Shown piece by piece: positions 36,752-48,827 of a stretch of 64,000 nt of DNA; position 1 is the stretch's first letter; each line of letters starts with the position of its first letter. Location of the stretch: assembly GCF_031755915.1 (NCBI RefSeq), contig NC_083379.1, positions 24,924,001-24,988,000 of the forward strand, given 5' to 3'. This stretch comes from Ziziphus jujuba. Its lineage: Eukaryota; Streptophyta; Magnoliopsida; Rosales; Rhamnaceae. Below the pieces are notes generated by a model, which had not been told where the DNA came from, did not search any database, and worked only from the letters and a program-made list of their open reading frames with translations. Both the position numbers and the translations under genes were made by a program.

Positions 36752-37719
36752 GAAGGCATGATTATACTAGAAGATTCTAAGCCCTTGCTAAGCATCCAAG
36801 TTGTGAATGTGGAAATGGACCCAGGAAGCTGTTTTGGTACATTTGAGGACTCCAAGCAGCCAGGGATGAGTTTATAAGTTTATGAACATGTTTGAGCTTT
36901 CTAAGAAGTCACAAAATCATGTCAAGGCAGTGGAAAAAGTGTTCAAGCATGAATGAAGACCCAGAAGTTTCAACATGGCTGAATTTGCTTGAATTGGCAC
37001 TAGGAAGGAGTTTCCTTGCAATCCAAGCAAGCTTTGATCATTCCAATCCATGGCAGTGTGTGGGGACTAGTTCTAATCCTACTAGGCATCCTATATAGCA
37101 TATTGGATCTGATTTGGAGTCTAAACTAGTTGGTGATTGAATAAAGACAGCTTATTTGGAAAACTAGTCAACTACTTTTCAAATATGAAATTTTACTTTT
37201 ATTTTAGGAAACAAACTTTTATTTTTAGTTTTTTATTTAATTATGTTCTAGACAAATTTATTTAAGAATTTTAATATTTTAATATTTTGATTGTAAATTA
37301 ATTAATTCCTATTTTAACATTAAGGAATTGATTAATCCAAATTAGTTTAGCAAAGGACTTGGAAAATTCAGCAATACCTTTTATGTTGCTATGGTTGACC
37401 TAGTTACCTTAAGATTCACTCAAACCTATTGAAATACTTGTTTTCTCAATAATATTCAAATCATCGTTCATGCAAAAAATTACTTATGAGAAAGATTTCT
37501 CTTTGTTTTCTTAGAACACATAGTACTCCATTAGAGAACTAGTATTCTAGCTTAACTTATCAATAGGACATTCCATAACCTATTGTGGCATCTTCCAAAT
37601 ACCAAAGTTTCTAATCACAAGTTGATTAAAGGTCAAGGTGACCATTAGAATCTGAACTTAATTTTGATCCTAGTTAATATAATACGGGTTTAGGAGCTAG
37701 TCAACCTAGGTTGGTATCA
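36604..37719 (+). repeat. 3' LTR of element A
   Basis: It starts TGATGAGAAT after the purine tract cttcaagaggaggaaag, which is also coding, and ends TTGGTATCA. It pairs with 31881-33003. Confidence 0.88.
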
Positions 37720-38292
37720 ACTCTCCTCTTAATGACAAAGAGCACTAAAAACTTTAGCCTCATATTCAGCCTTTGTTGCATACCCATCATTGCACTCCCC
37801 TATTTTTTACTTGTGATTACATCCCTATTAGCAAATTATGTTGCTCCATCATTATCTTTTTCATCTTTGACATTGAAAAAACACTACTTCAATGGGTTTG
37901 ATTTGAACCGGAATCTTAAAATTGGTTACATTAAATATCGCTATTCTCTAGCTTCTCTAACTTTCACTTGCTCATTTTACTTCCTAGTATATCATCCTTT
38001 ATGATCTCAACTAAATCTTCTTTGTCCACAAAGATCTCTTCGTTGGAGAACACTCAAATCTGGATCAATAAAACCTAAGCCTAAGGGTTCACGGTGTCCA
38101 CATCTTGCAATTAATAATTCTTCCAACATTAGTTGGTGCCCTATGCTCAATGGGATCTAGAATTAGATCAACTTCCACTTCGAAATCTAGAATTGGACCA
38201 ACTTTCAATCCAGCCTTTCTATACAACGATTATCAAAGAAGGATGTGTAAAACCCAAAATCTTTTTACATTAATACAGTGGATAATAGAATT
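37720..38292 (-). other. Athila-type ORF2 downstream region
   Basis: It follows the ORF2 remnant on the minus strand. Only scattered stops and no domain are seen. The plus-strand open frame at 37711-38004 is rejected as a shadow. Confidence 0.4.
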
Positions 38293-39012
38293 TTAAATCA
38301 CTTGACTAATATTAATTGACATTTCTAAGCAAATGGCAAAGAGAAGCTTTGCACAGGTCTTAATTACTTGATTCCCATGTGAGGCGGGCAAGATATTATC
38401 ACAAATGAACTTGTTCCAAGCTTTGACATAGTTATTCAATCCATTGTCTATAAACATCATGGCTACACTATCCATTCCTTCAACAGTTGAAAGCTCGATA
38501 CCCTAAACACATATTTGCTTTGTGACTACAACATAATCAAGTTCTTACTCCAAATATTTCAAGAATTTTTCAATTTCCGATAGCATAATACTATAATAGT
38601 TATTAATAGCTTCAATGGAGAAAGAAACCACCTTGCCTCTCACCATCACATCTTTTTGGACTCTTTTAATGGTTGCATTTAGATAAAATTCTCTAACAAT
38701 AGTAGCATCCATGTTCTTTGTCACTTTAGTAAGCTTATCCCAACCTCCTGTAATGATCATCTCCTCAATATGGCCAACATCAACTTTTCCTTGAACATAC
38801 CTATTTTCTGTAAGTTCATCATAAAGTCTCAGAGCTTTCTCCATAATTATTTCTCTATTCTTTCTTACAAAATTATTATAAAGGACTTCTACTTTAGCAT
38901 TTTAAAATTTACCACTACTTTTCAAAGATGAGCTTAGCATAGGAAGACTAGCCTTTTGCTTCTTTGCCTTAGGAGTAAAAGGTTGTCTATTAGCTTTGAT
39001 TTTCTTTCCCAT
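38293..39012 (-). pseudogene. Athila-type ORF2 (env-position, plant transposon protein domain)
   Basis: The ATG is at 39012, with a basic N-terminus (MGKKIKANRQPFTPKAKKQ). The next parts are GGWDKLTKVTKNMDATIVRE, FYLNATI, VMVRGKVVSFSIEAINNYY and, after a stop, WNKFICDNILPASHGNQVI and CLEMSINISQVI. This pattern (W..L, VREFYAN, VRGK.V.FS...IN, W..F....ILP..H) is that of the plant putative transposon protein domain carried after pol by Athila-type elements. Its biochemical role is unknown. Stops at about 38545 and 38500 and near 38905 break it. Confidence 0.7.
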
Positions 39013-40453
39013 TTTCAATTTTTTTTAACAAATTGCAACAAATTGCTTTTCAAATCTCCAACACAATCAAGCACAAAAAGACATCCAAGCCCTTTAAGTA
39101 AGTATTTCAAATTGAACTCCACAAAGTCTCCTAGGACTTTTATTAAACATCTAGTGTGCACCAGCTAGCACACTCCCAAAGCATGCAAATTAAACCTATA
39201 AACTCTTCCTAAATTAAAAAAATTAACACAAGTAAATTGTACCCAATGATCACAAATGCTTTTGAAACAACAAATAGATGATGCTCAAATCAAGTGAAGA
39301 CAAATCAATAACTCAATAATTCAAATCCAACAAATTCGGCCCTGCCGCCACTTGTTTAAGAACTGAACAAAAATTCCAATCCAATTCTTCCTCATCCTAG
39401 AATTGTAACCATGGAAGAAGCGCTTACATAGATAATTCAACGTCAAAACTTGAATTTTTTCTTTTTCAATAGCTTCTCCAACAATTTGTACTAAATTCAT
39501 TCTAAATGTGTTGAAAGATAGATGAAGAATTTGAATAATGAAAGCTTGATGATGACTCTTGAATCTTGTAAATCAAAGGAAGGCAATCTTGAATTTAGGA
39601 ATGAAAATTAATATATTGGACCATAAGTTTTTATTTGAAAGTAGAAAGTGGTTAGAGTGGGGAAGAGAAAAGAAATGAAGTTAAAAACAAGAGAGATAAA
39701 GGAAAATGAGCACTAAAGCTGAAAATCTACACTTTCTCAAAAGAGATGGTATGTGCACACCTTAAACAAGCTTCCACAAGGACTGATGGGAACCAACATG
39801 GCATGTATACCAAAGGAAATGGCATGTGCATTTCATCCACGCTATTCTTTGTCCCAAAATGAGATGTTAGCGACTTGTGCACTCTGTAAGAGAGAGTGTG
39901 TATGCCACTACTTTAAATTCTAGGTCTAAAGCAAACTAAATATGGTGTGTGCACTCTATAGGATAGAGTGTTCATGCCATACACACTGGTCCCATGCTCA
40001 ATTGCCTCAATTCCAAGGCATCCACATTATTCTTTCATGCTTGTGCATGCTTAAAGCTTCAAAATTTGCTCTTTTGTGCTCCCTTTCATACTTTGCGTCA
40101 AAATCTTGAACGTCAAAATGTTCTCAATATATTTCCACTCCTTTAAGACCTAGAAATTTAAAGATTCCAAAAGACTGAAATCCACAAACAAAACAAAACA
40201 AACATAAGCTATAAAACTAAGAAATAAGATTGGTACTGCTCAAAACCAAACTTTAACTTTAAGAAACATTCAAAAACTAAACTAAAATTAATAAAAAGGA
40301 CTTGAAAATTAAAAAATAAAGAGCTTAGAATGCTTGGGTTGCCTCTTAAGAAGTATTTGGTTTAACATCTTAAGCTAGACATAGCTGAGCAACGAACATA
40401 AAGAAACAATGACATCCATGCTCTTAAAATCTAACTTTCGACACGCTCAACCT
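39013..40453 (-). other. Athila-type region between integrase and ORF2
   Basis: Non-coding. At 40330-40385 the minus strand carries the text that follows Athila integrase (taagatgttaaaccaaatac, cttaagaggcaacccaag), matching the plus-strand copy at 27358-27402. Two palindromic words of the form gtgcactct...agagtg lie at 39876-39900 and 39947-39970. Confidence 0.55.
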
Positions 40454-41450
40454 TGTTGAAATGTGGTGATCTTGCCACAATGTGCAAGGTAGTTTGGTTA
40501 CACTTGCACTCTTTGTTTTGCAACATCAAAGACCAAACATTATTTATGTTTATGCATTTTATTTTATCTTGTAATGTTTAAGAATAATATCCTTTTTGTA
40601 ATGCCCTAAGCTCATTATCTAGCTTAAGGCCTTTTTTGTCTAGTTGCTGGAATTGTATTTCCAGCAACATAAGTCCACTTCCTTGGATGCCGTTTGAAGT
40701 AGGTTTTGGGTTTGGATCTGAATTTTAGATATGATAAACAAGATATGTAGAGGAAGCATCAGAAAAAAGAATGGCCCAATTTGGAGCTGGGAAGACTGAG
40801 TTAAGCCCAAAACAATTTGACCCTTGTGCAGTTTTGTTGCCCAGAAAACTGGGCAAAACTGCCTCGGGTTTGATTACTTTTGAATGCGTAAATGGACTTT
40901 TTTTTATCTGGTTTTTGGCTAAAACATAGTTTAATATTCAAAAAGACTTCCCTCCAATTTTCAAGTCAAATGGAGCTGGTTTTCAAATTCAAATGCCTTA
41001 GACAAGATGAACTGCCCATTAAAGAAGATTTCTTGCATGCCCATCACATTGATTAGAGTTAGTTGAGGTAGTTTGGCTTGGTTGGTTACTTTTAATGCTT
41101 TTGTATTTATTGCTCAATATGGAAGCATGCCTTATTGTCTTTTTGATGTATTTAAAAGTATGAAAATTGTAATGAAAAACGTTGAGAAAGAAAATATTCA
41201 AAAAGAGATTTTGAAAAACAACATTTTTGGCTCTCTTTCTCTCAACTACTACATTTTGGTTTCTTCTTCTTCCCAAAAGCTAACAACCTTCTCAAGAACC
41301 CTAAACCTCCATTAAAACCAGAAACAAAATCTTAACAAACCCAAAAAAACAAAATCAAGAACCAAGAACCAACAACAATCATTCTTGACTAACACCTTGA
41401 ATGATTGTGCTCTAGGGTACAACAACATAAACCTACACCAAATTCCATCA
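40454..41450 (+). repeat. Solo LTR of Copia family D, long form (997 bp)
   Basis: It starts TGTTGAAATGTGGTG and ends AATTCCATCA. A perfect 5-bp TSD aacct flanks it (40449-40453 and 41451-41455), showing that LTR-LTR recombination removed the body. It carries a 434-bp segment (40757-41190) absent from the LTRs of element D. Confidence 0.93.
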
Positions 41451-41455
41451 AACCT

Positions 41456-42756
41456 TTCTTAACCTTTTCGCTTTGATCTTACATGGATCACTTGGATTTT
41501 GTGGCTTTTGATTTTTGCAAGTATTTTCTTTGAGTTTTTGTATTTGCATGTCATTGAGTTTGGATTCTTAGAGTTGAATGAGAAGGATTCTTGAATGTCT
41601 ACGACTGTTGGAATTGTTGGAGATTGTTTTTTGAAGTTACATGCTAATTCCAAACAAAAATTGAAGCTTGGATTGAATTTTTGTTTTTGTTGGAGATGTT
41701 TGGGTTGATGATGATGATGACAATAAGTTGCATGTTTGCTTGGCTACAAAAATTGCAGTTGAAAATGATTTTTTTTTTCTATTTTATTGCTTGAACCGAT
41801 AAATCATTGTGATTTGTTTAATGATAATGATTTTTGATTGCATGTTCAATTTGTGATTGGATTTGTAATATTTAGTGCTTGATTTTTGAGTATTAAGATT
41901 TAATTTGTAATCTGCATGTAAGTTTGATGTTGATATTTTTATTTTGGATCTTTTTCTAGGTTTAACTTTTGGATTTTTGGAATACTTGACTTTTAAAAAT
42001 GTTGGACTTTGAAATTTTGTGCATTGGACCAATGTTGGCTAAATGGTTTTGTGGATTGAAGGAAAATTGCTCCTGCTTGTTTCATGTTTGGTATCTTTTG
42101 GAAGTAATTTGCTTTTCTTTTAATTTTTTGAGATGAGCATTTGAGGCTAAGATGCATGTTGGCTTTAAATTTAATATATATTGAGATTAAGTTTGATTTT
42201 CTTTAATTCTTGGGACTTTTGAATATTTGGCTGAATATATTCTTCATTTTAAAGAAATAACAATTATGAGATATTTGCAAATGTAGATTTATTTTGTTGG
42301 GTTTTCTATTGAATTTTGATATTAAATACTAATTTTGGGTTTTACATTTTTTTTGGATTTATCAAGTAATTTTTGTTCATGTGTTTGAATTGTTGGATGA
42401 TTTATAGATTGATTCTCTAATATATTTGTAAGTTAAAACTATTGGTTAATTGTGGACTTTGATTTACAATTGTGGAGATTGGAATTTGGTCTTGAAGTTG
42501 GTTTGCTCAGTAGCTCATAGTTTATTTTTGAGATCTTGGTACAAAGAAAAGCCGCGTTTGTTTGGTGTTTGGTGATGGAAATCACAATCTTTACATCAAG
42601 TTGAATATTCTATGGTTCTCCACTTTTTCAAATTGAAAATGGTTATTTGTGAATGGATTGTTTGGTTTTTTAGGTTAAATATTAATGAAATTATCGTTTT
42701 AACTTAGAGAAAGGACCAACTAAACAAGTCTAGCGTGGAAATCCATTCATGGATTA
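41456..42756. other. Unassigned T-rich non-coding sequence
   Basis: The plus strand is rich in T and G and short of C, like retrotransposon LTR or leader text, but I cannot match it to any family here. The open frames on the minus strand (41459-42032) are lysine/serine/asparagine-rich by composition only. Confidence 0.4.
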
Positions 42757-43875
42757 TGATGAGAATCCGCCTGAACCTCCACAACTAACAACCTGCTGGG
42801 GTCCTAACCCGATATGGATGAAGATTGGACTGATCACTAGAGCTCAAGACAAGAGATTTAAGGATAACCTAGCTGCTTTTATACAAGGAGTAATTAATTT
42901 TAAAAAGGGCTTGTCAATTATCGAAGATACAAAGTCTGTTTTAAGCATCCAAGTGGTGGAAGCCGTTACGGACCTGGATAGCTATGTTAGTGCAAATATG
43001 GATTCCGACCAGTTTTGGATTCAACGGCTATCACCAAGAGGTCATGGAATCATGTCAAGGCAGAATCAAAAGCATCTAAAATCAGCTTGTACGGACAACA
43101 TCTCAATTTGGCCGAAATGTGTTGTTTAGCTGCTGGCTTTGAATTTTCTTCTTGTTCAAGCAAGTTTTACTTATTCCAGTCACTGGAAAACATTTTGGAA
43201 TCATTATTAATCATATTTGGCATCCTACATGGCATATGGAAGCTTATTTGGAGCTCAAACAAGCTAAACATTGGTCAAATATACCTTAGTAGTCAAGTTA
43301 GTCAACCATTTTCCTAATTTGATTTTAACCTATTTTTTTAAAAGAAAATTAGTCTTATATTTGGTTTCTATTTATTTATTTTCTGGACAAATCAACTTAG
43401 AAAAGTTATTATGTTATTATTTTCATTGTAAATTAATTAATTCCTAATTCAAAAAAATTAATTAATTAATTCAAATTAGTTTAGGAAAGTAGGTGAATAT
43501 TGGCCAACATGTTTCCTTTTCTCTTTGATGGCCGGTTTTAACCTAAATTTTTAAGGTTTATTATTTTATGACTCTAGCCTATTTAAGGGCTTAATTTTGA
43601 GGAAGATCACACCTTTCATATCATTAAAAAAATAATTTGTGAGATTGAATTTCTTTTTGTTCTCTTTGGACACCTAAAACGCCATTAGAGAGTGTGTGTT
43701 TTCGTTTTGACTTATCAATAGGAAATCCATCACCTATTGTGGTGTCTTCATTATCCCAAGTTTTCTTATCGTAGGTTGGTTAGGGGATAAGGTTTATCCA
43801 TAAGAACTTAAACTTAATTAAGATTCGGGCTAATATAACACGGGTTTAGGTGTGAGTCGTCCTAGGTTCGTATCA
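42757..43875 (+). repeat. Solo LTR of gypsy family R (1119 bp)
   Basis: It starts TGATGAGAATCC and ends GGTTCGTATCA, with no PBS after it and no pol before it. The flanks gatta (42752-42756) and tatta (43876-43880) agree at four of five bases, consistent with an old solo LTR. The open frame at 42749-43129 is the family's pol tail (TRAQDKRFKDNLAAFIQG) and is not a gene. Confidence 0.85.
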
Positions 43876-44366
43876 TATTACTTACTAAAGGCATAATTTG
43901 TGAATGAGACTTTAGTTACTAAACTCTTTTTGTACCTCTATACATATATGTATTCATGCATACATGAGCATGATTTGGGATTTTTATTTCCCCTAAGTTC
44001 TTTTACTTGAGTTTGTAATTGTATGTGGCGTATTTATTTAGATCTTTGACTTACCTATGCATATTATCATGTATGGCATGCAATTAAGCATATCATCATT
44101 TCATGATTTTTTGGAAATTATTTTATTGAGTTTTAGATTTGAAAATGTGGATTTGGGCCTTTGAAAATGGATTTGACTATACTACTACTTTTTATTTGAA
44201 TTTGGGAATTATGGTTCAGACTTGGAATTGGTTTAGGCCTAAAACTTGCTTAATCTGGTAATGCATGACGGTATAGGTCTCGAGTTTACTCGATCTAGTT
44301 TACATGTATGGATTATGAATTTGGCCTTGAACTTGCTTTTTTAGTATTATTGATTATTTGGATATG
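43876..44366. other. Unassigned sequence up to a truncation junction
   Basis: The continuation of the host of the solo LTR at 42757-43875. It ends where truncated gypsy element E begins at about 44367. No domain is seen. Confidence 0.4.
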
Positions 44367-45480
44367 GAAATAATTATGGCAGCCCTTGGAACAAAGTCAA
44401 TTTGATGTTCAATCCCTCTAATTGGTGGTAATCCCTTTGGAATTTCATCTAGAAAGACATCTTCAAAATCTTGCAAAAGAGAAAGAATTGAACTTGGCAA
44501 TTCAAGTTCTTCAAGGTTAGCTTGATCATTAAAATAATTATCTTCATAAATCATGACCAGCAATGGTTTCTTACTCAAGATAGCTTTATTTACATCTCCA
44601 AAACTCAAATAAAATTTTTTATTCTTTTTTTTCTTTCCTTTCTTTCCCTCTCTCTGTCTCTCGGCCACCACACAATTTCCCTCACTTTTGGCTTTTCTCA
44701 AACTCTTGGGTTTCTCTCCCCTTCTCGCATCACTTTCAGCTTTCTCTTGGTTTTTCCACTCAATTTGGGTCTTAGAACACTTACCTGGTAGGTCTTGCAC
44801 GGTTTGGACTCCTTAAATGGGTGTTGTTGCTGTGGGGGCCATGCTAGCTCTCTCCTTGAGTTGTTCGGCCACCCTCCTTTGTTGTATTTGTATTTTATCT
44901 TTGTACACCTCTTTAGGAGTTAATACCTCAAGCTTGACCTTCTTACCTTTAACTCTCAATACTATTCTCTCTACCATAATGAATAGCATCTCTATCAAAT
45001 TGCCATGGCCTACCAAGTAAAATATGTCCCGCATGCATAGGCACAACATCACACAAAACCACATCCACATATTTATCAATGCTGAATTTTACTTTGGCTT
45101 GTTTATTAACTTTCATCTCACCACTATCATTAAGCCATTTTAATCTATATGGTTCTAGATATTTAATAGTTTTTAAGTCTAATTTATCAATCACAATCTT
45201 ACTAATTACATTTGTACAACTTCCACTATCAATAATCATACTATAAATCTTACCTTGGATTTCACATCGGGTGTGGAAAATGTTCTCTCTTTGAATTTCA
45301 TCCTCATCTTTGTATGATGCTAGCACTCTCTTAGAAACCAAGCTTAATTCATCATGGGAAACATTCAAAGTTTTGGCCTCACCTTCAAGCTCGTCCTCTT
45401 CATCTTGCTCAGTTTCATCACCACTTTCCTCACTTTCTGATTCTAGCTCACCATTACCCTTCAACACCATGATCCTTTTA
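44367..45480 (-). pseudogene. Protease and start of reverse transcriptase of element E
   Basis: The protease frame at 44949-45470 is open for 173 codons with an acidic N-terminal part and the intact active site IIDSGSCTNVIS (DSG at residues 81-83), followed by CDVVPMHAGHILLGRPWQFD. After a frameshift, 44354-44800 carries a low-complexity spacer and the RT start: LQDFEDVFLDEIPKGLPPIR then GIEHQIDFVPRAA. It ends at the truncation junction, before any RT catalytic motif. Confidence 0.8.
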
Positions 45481-46574
45481 TTTGGGCATTGGCTAGCAAT
45501 GTTTCCTCATCTTTAGCACTTAAAACAAATAATTTCTCTTGATCTTGAAGGTTTAGGATCAGAGTTTACCTCATTTTTTGGTGCTTGGACAGATTCGATC
45601 TTGAATACCCTTTTTGGCCGATTGGAACTTTTTTCACCAAGTTTCAGTTTTGGCTTGTTCTCAAAGGTAGGATTGTTTCTCCAGCCATTTGGATTTGATC
45701 TTCCATCGGTGGAAACACCACCAAACCGTGAGCCTATACCCCTCCTCCAATTCCACATATTGTTACAATTCTAATTGATTGGCTATCTCACGATTCAAAC
45801 CACCAAGGAATCTTACCATGGTTGCTTCTCTATCCTCATTCATGTTTAACCTCATCATAAGAATCTCCATCTCCTTGTAATAATCCTCCATGGACCTACT
45901 TCCTTGAGATAAAGGTTGAAGCCTTTGATGCAGCAACCTATGATAGTGTGATAGTACGAACTGCTTCCTCATGGCTCCTTTCATTTGTCGCTATGTAATG
46001 ATCAAGTCATCACCAACTCTTCTTTGGATGTTTTGCTCATTGGACCACCATTGAAGTGCATAATGACCAAACTCCATTGTTGCCAACTTCACCTTCTTGG
46101 CCTCCACATAATTATGACAATAAAAAATCATCTTCATTCTCTCCTCCCATCCCAAATATGCTTCCGGATCACTTTTTCCCATGAAAGGTGGAATGTTTAC
46201 CTTGATATTCCCTAGATCATCATCTTTACTCCTTGCTGGTCTCCTATGGATTGGCCTTTCTTGAGGTTCAAAAATTTCATCAAACCCCTCATCCAAGTCA
46301 TCTCCAAAGTTACTTCCCCCAAATTCCTCTCTTGGTCGCCCTCGGCCTCCTCAACCTCGACCTTGACCTCCATGAGCATCTAACCTTATATCATGTCCAT
46401 CCTTTGATCTATATTGTCAAATCGGGCATTCATCTGCTGCAATTGCTCCAATATAGCCTTCATGTCCGTTTGCTAACCACTCCCCATAGCTCGGAAACCA
46501 CCATGGAATCCTATGGACTCCTCTTCATTAATTCTTAAAGGTGGATCTCCTCTTCTTACCTTTGAATCTGCCAT
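45481..46574 (-). pseudogene. gag of element E
   Basis: The ATG at 46574 begins MADSKVRRGDPPLRINEEES. The capsid domain is well preserved at 45763-46296 (NIPPFMGKSDPEAYLGWEER, MIFYCHNY, HYALQWWSN, then SMEDYYKEMEILMMRLNM and FLGGLNREIANQLEL) with one stop near 45991. The zinc knuckle at about 45490-45525 is damaged: two stops, and the histidine replaced by asparagine (GNIASQC). Confidence 0.8.
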
Positions 46575-47707
46575 GTTAGTATAAATAATGCAAAATAAAA
46601 TAAATCCTCACCAAATATAACTCCCTCATGTGTTTCACTCAATCAAGGTATCGACACTCGTGTTTTCACACTAGTTTTGGTTTTTACCCTCTTTTAAGCT
46701 CATACATTCTTGCATTTTTTCACTCAATGAATTATCTCAAAGTTCTAATTAAAACACCCACAAAACAGCAATTAGATCACAAGTATATTTTAATTAAACT
46801 TATCAACAAAACAGTAGCAAAAAGTAAGCAATACCGAATGAATTAACAAATCCTAGTTTTCAGCTTTTCTAGTCAAAATAAGGCAAATCAATGAGAAAAA
46901 TTTAGAATTTTTAAGAACTGAACCAGATGGTAAGAGTTTAAGGAGTCAAGAATAAAATTCGGAAAAAGAATTTCAAACACGAACAAGAATCAAATTGAAC
47001 AAAAATATAGAATAGTGTCGGTTGTTGTTCTTGTAATTTAAGTTTTGTATCAATCCCTTTATCTAATTTTAATCCAAATAATTTAAACACCCAAAATCCA
47101 AATACCAAGCAGAAAAAATAATTCTCCAGCAACTCCAAATATATAACAAATAGTTAACAATGCAGCAGCTCAAAGAAATTTCCAGCGAACACCAAATTCA
47201 ACAAACTGAAATTTTTTTTTATTCGGTTTTTTTTTTTTTTTTTTTTTTTTTTTTGGGTTCACTCATAGAACATAAAAAAACTGCAGTAGCAAAGATCAAC
47301 ACCAAAAATTACAATTCCACACCAAAAATCCACCAAACCTGTGACCTCCAACAAAAACAAAAGTGCAGTTTTTTTTTTTTTTTTTTTTTATATGTTGTCG
47401 CAAACGCTTCGCTTTTTTTTTTTTTTTTTTGAATATATGAATGCAAATATTCAAGAATAAAACAGTAAATAAAAATAAAAATAAAACCAAAATTAACAAG
47501 AACAATGATGAATAAACAACCAACAAACTAGCAAACAAAAATACGATAAAACTAGGAAATCCTAATTCAACTAGGAATGATTTTTTTTGTTTTTAAAGAT
47601 CCTGAACGTGTATGGGATGGATGCAACCTTAACCTAATGCTAAAATTGTAGAATAACACAAAAACAAATAAAGCAAATAAAGATAGATCAAACCTGAACA
47701 AAATTTG
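46575..47707 (-). other. Untranslated leader of element E
   Basis: AT-rich, with long T runs on the plus strand at 47228-47255, 47371-47390 and 47412-47430. No coding function. It aligns in style and position with the leaders of elements A, G and J. Confidence 0.65.
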
Positions 47708-47719
47708 TCTCTGATACCA
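47708..47719 (-). other. Primer-binding site of element E
   Basis: The minus strand reads TGGTATCAGAGA, one base different from the family site, two bases from the LTR. Confidence 0.8.
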
Positions 47720-47721
47720 AA

Positions 47722-48827
47722 TGATACAAACCTAAGACGACCTGCTCCTAAACCCGTATTATATTATTCCGGATCTAATTATGTTCAAGTTCTAATGGTC
47801 ACCTTGACTCCTAACCAACCTATGATTAGAAACCATGGTATATAATAAAGATACCATAATAGGTGATGGAAGTCATATTGATAAGTCTAACTAAAACACT
47901 CACTCTCTAATGGTGTTTTAGGTGTTCAAAAGAACAAAGAGAAATTCAATCTCACAAAATAAATTCTAAATATTATTGCCCTTATATAGGCTAAATAAAA
48001 ATAAAATAAAACCCTAAAACTAAAGAGAAAAACCGGCCATACATGTGGTCTCCTAAAGTGATCGAATTTCTCACTCATTTCCTAAGTTAATTTGGATTAA
48101 TTAATTCCTTTATTTTTGAATTAGAACTTAATTAATTTACAATGAAAATATTAAAATAATAAATTTCCTAAACCCATTTGTCCAGAAAATAAATAAATAA
48201 AAACCAAAAAGTAATGGTAATTTCCTAAAAGAAAAAGTAGAATCAAATTAGGAAACTAAAATACTAGCTTTTTGACTAAGTTGACTTTGACCATTCTTTG
48301 ACCAATCTGAACTCCAAATCAGCTTCAATATACTTTTTAGGATGCCAAATAATCTGACCATGAAGTCTCACATGTTTCCCTTGCTTGGAAGAAAGAGAAA
48401 AAGCCAACTCAGCAAAATAGAGTAAAGCCAGCAAGAAAACAACAAAAAATTCGCCTAAATTTCTCCTTATGCGTCCACCCCTCTTTTGAATGGTTTTGAA
48501 GCTGCCTTGACTTGATTCCATATCCTCTTAGACACATGTATTGAATCCATGAAGAATTAGACCCATTTCATGCTGCCAGGCCTCCATAAAAGTACCAAAA
48601 CCGCTACCAGGTCCGTATTGGCTTCTACCACTTGTATGCTCAAAACAAGTCTTGGTTCTTGGGGAATAGACATGCCTTCTTGAGAATGGATTATGCCCTA
48701 GATAAAGTCAGCAAGGTGATCCCTAAACCTCTTAGCTTAAGCTCTAGTGATTGATCCAGTCTTCATCCGTATCGAGATGGTACCCCAGCGGGTTGTCGGT
48801 TGTGCAAGCTCAGGCAGATTCTCATCA
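47722..48827 (-). repeat. 5' LTR of element E (1106 bp)
   Basis: On the minus strand it starts TGATGAGAATCTGCC and ends GGTTTGTATCA. The plus-strand sequence next to 48827 is integrase code of fragment F. Confidence 0.88.

Larger units (their letters stand above)
31881..37719 (+). mobile_element. Family R Ty3/gypsy element A, internal deletion derivative
   Basis: Two LTRs (1123 and 1116 bp), a PBS, a leader, gag, protease and the C-terminal half of integrase, in Ty3/gypsy order. Reverse transcriptase, RNase H and the integrase N-terminus are missing between about 35812 and 35813. The flanking 5-mers are actac and actct, which share only three bases, so the TSD is decayed or the ends come from recombination. 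The integrase C-terminus (LDLLGEYN...FNVADLSPF) is typical of a common plant gypsy group, possibly a chromovirus; the lineage is uncertain. Confidence 0.85.
44367..48827 (-). mobile_element. Family R Ty3/gypsy element E, truncated at its 3' half
   Basis: It reads right to left: 5' LTR, PBS, leader, gag, protease and the first residues of RT, then stops abruptly at about 44367. The rest of pol and the 3' LTR are missing. Its 5' LTR abuts an integrase fragment of another family R copy (48828 onward), so it was inserted into that gene. The expected second TSD copy (gcatg) has been lost with the 3' end. Confidence 0.85.

Noticed and set aside
37711..38004. 97-residue plus-strand hydrophobic open frame
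   Set aside because: It overlaps the LTR end of element A and the antisense of an Athila-type region; the apparent membrane character comes from T-rich codons.
41019..41315. Open frames on both strands, repeated almost identically at 59147-59443
   Set aside because: Both lie inside family D solo LTRs; the conservation reflects the shared repeat and not a gene.
42749..43129. 126-residue open frame that looks like a small gene
   Set aside because: It is the pol tail encoded by the start of a family R solo LTR, not an independent gene.
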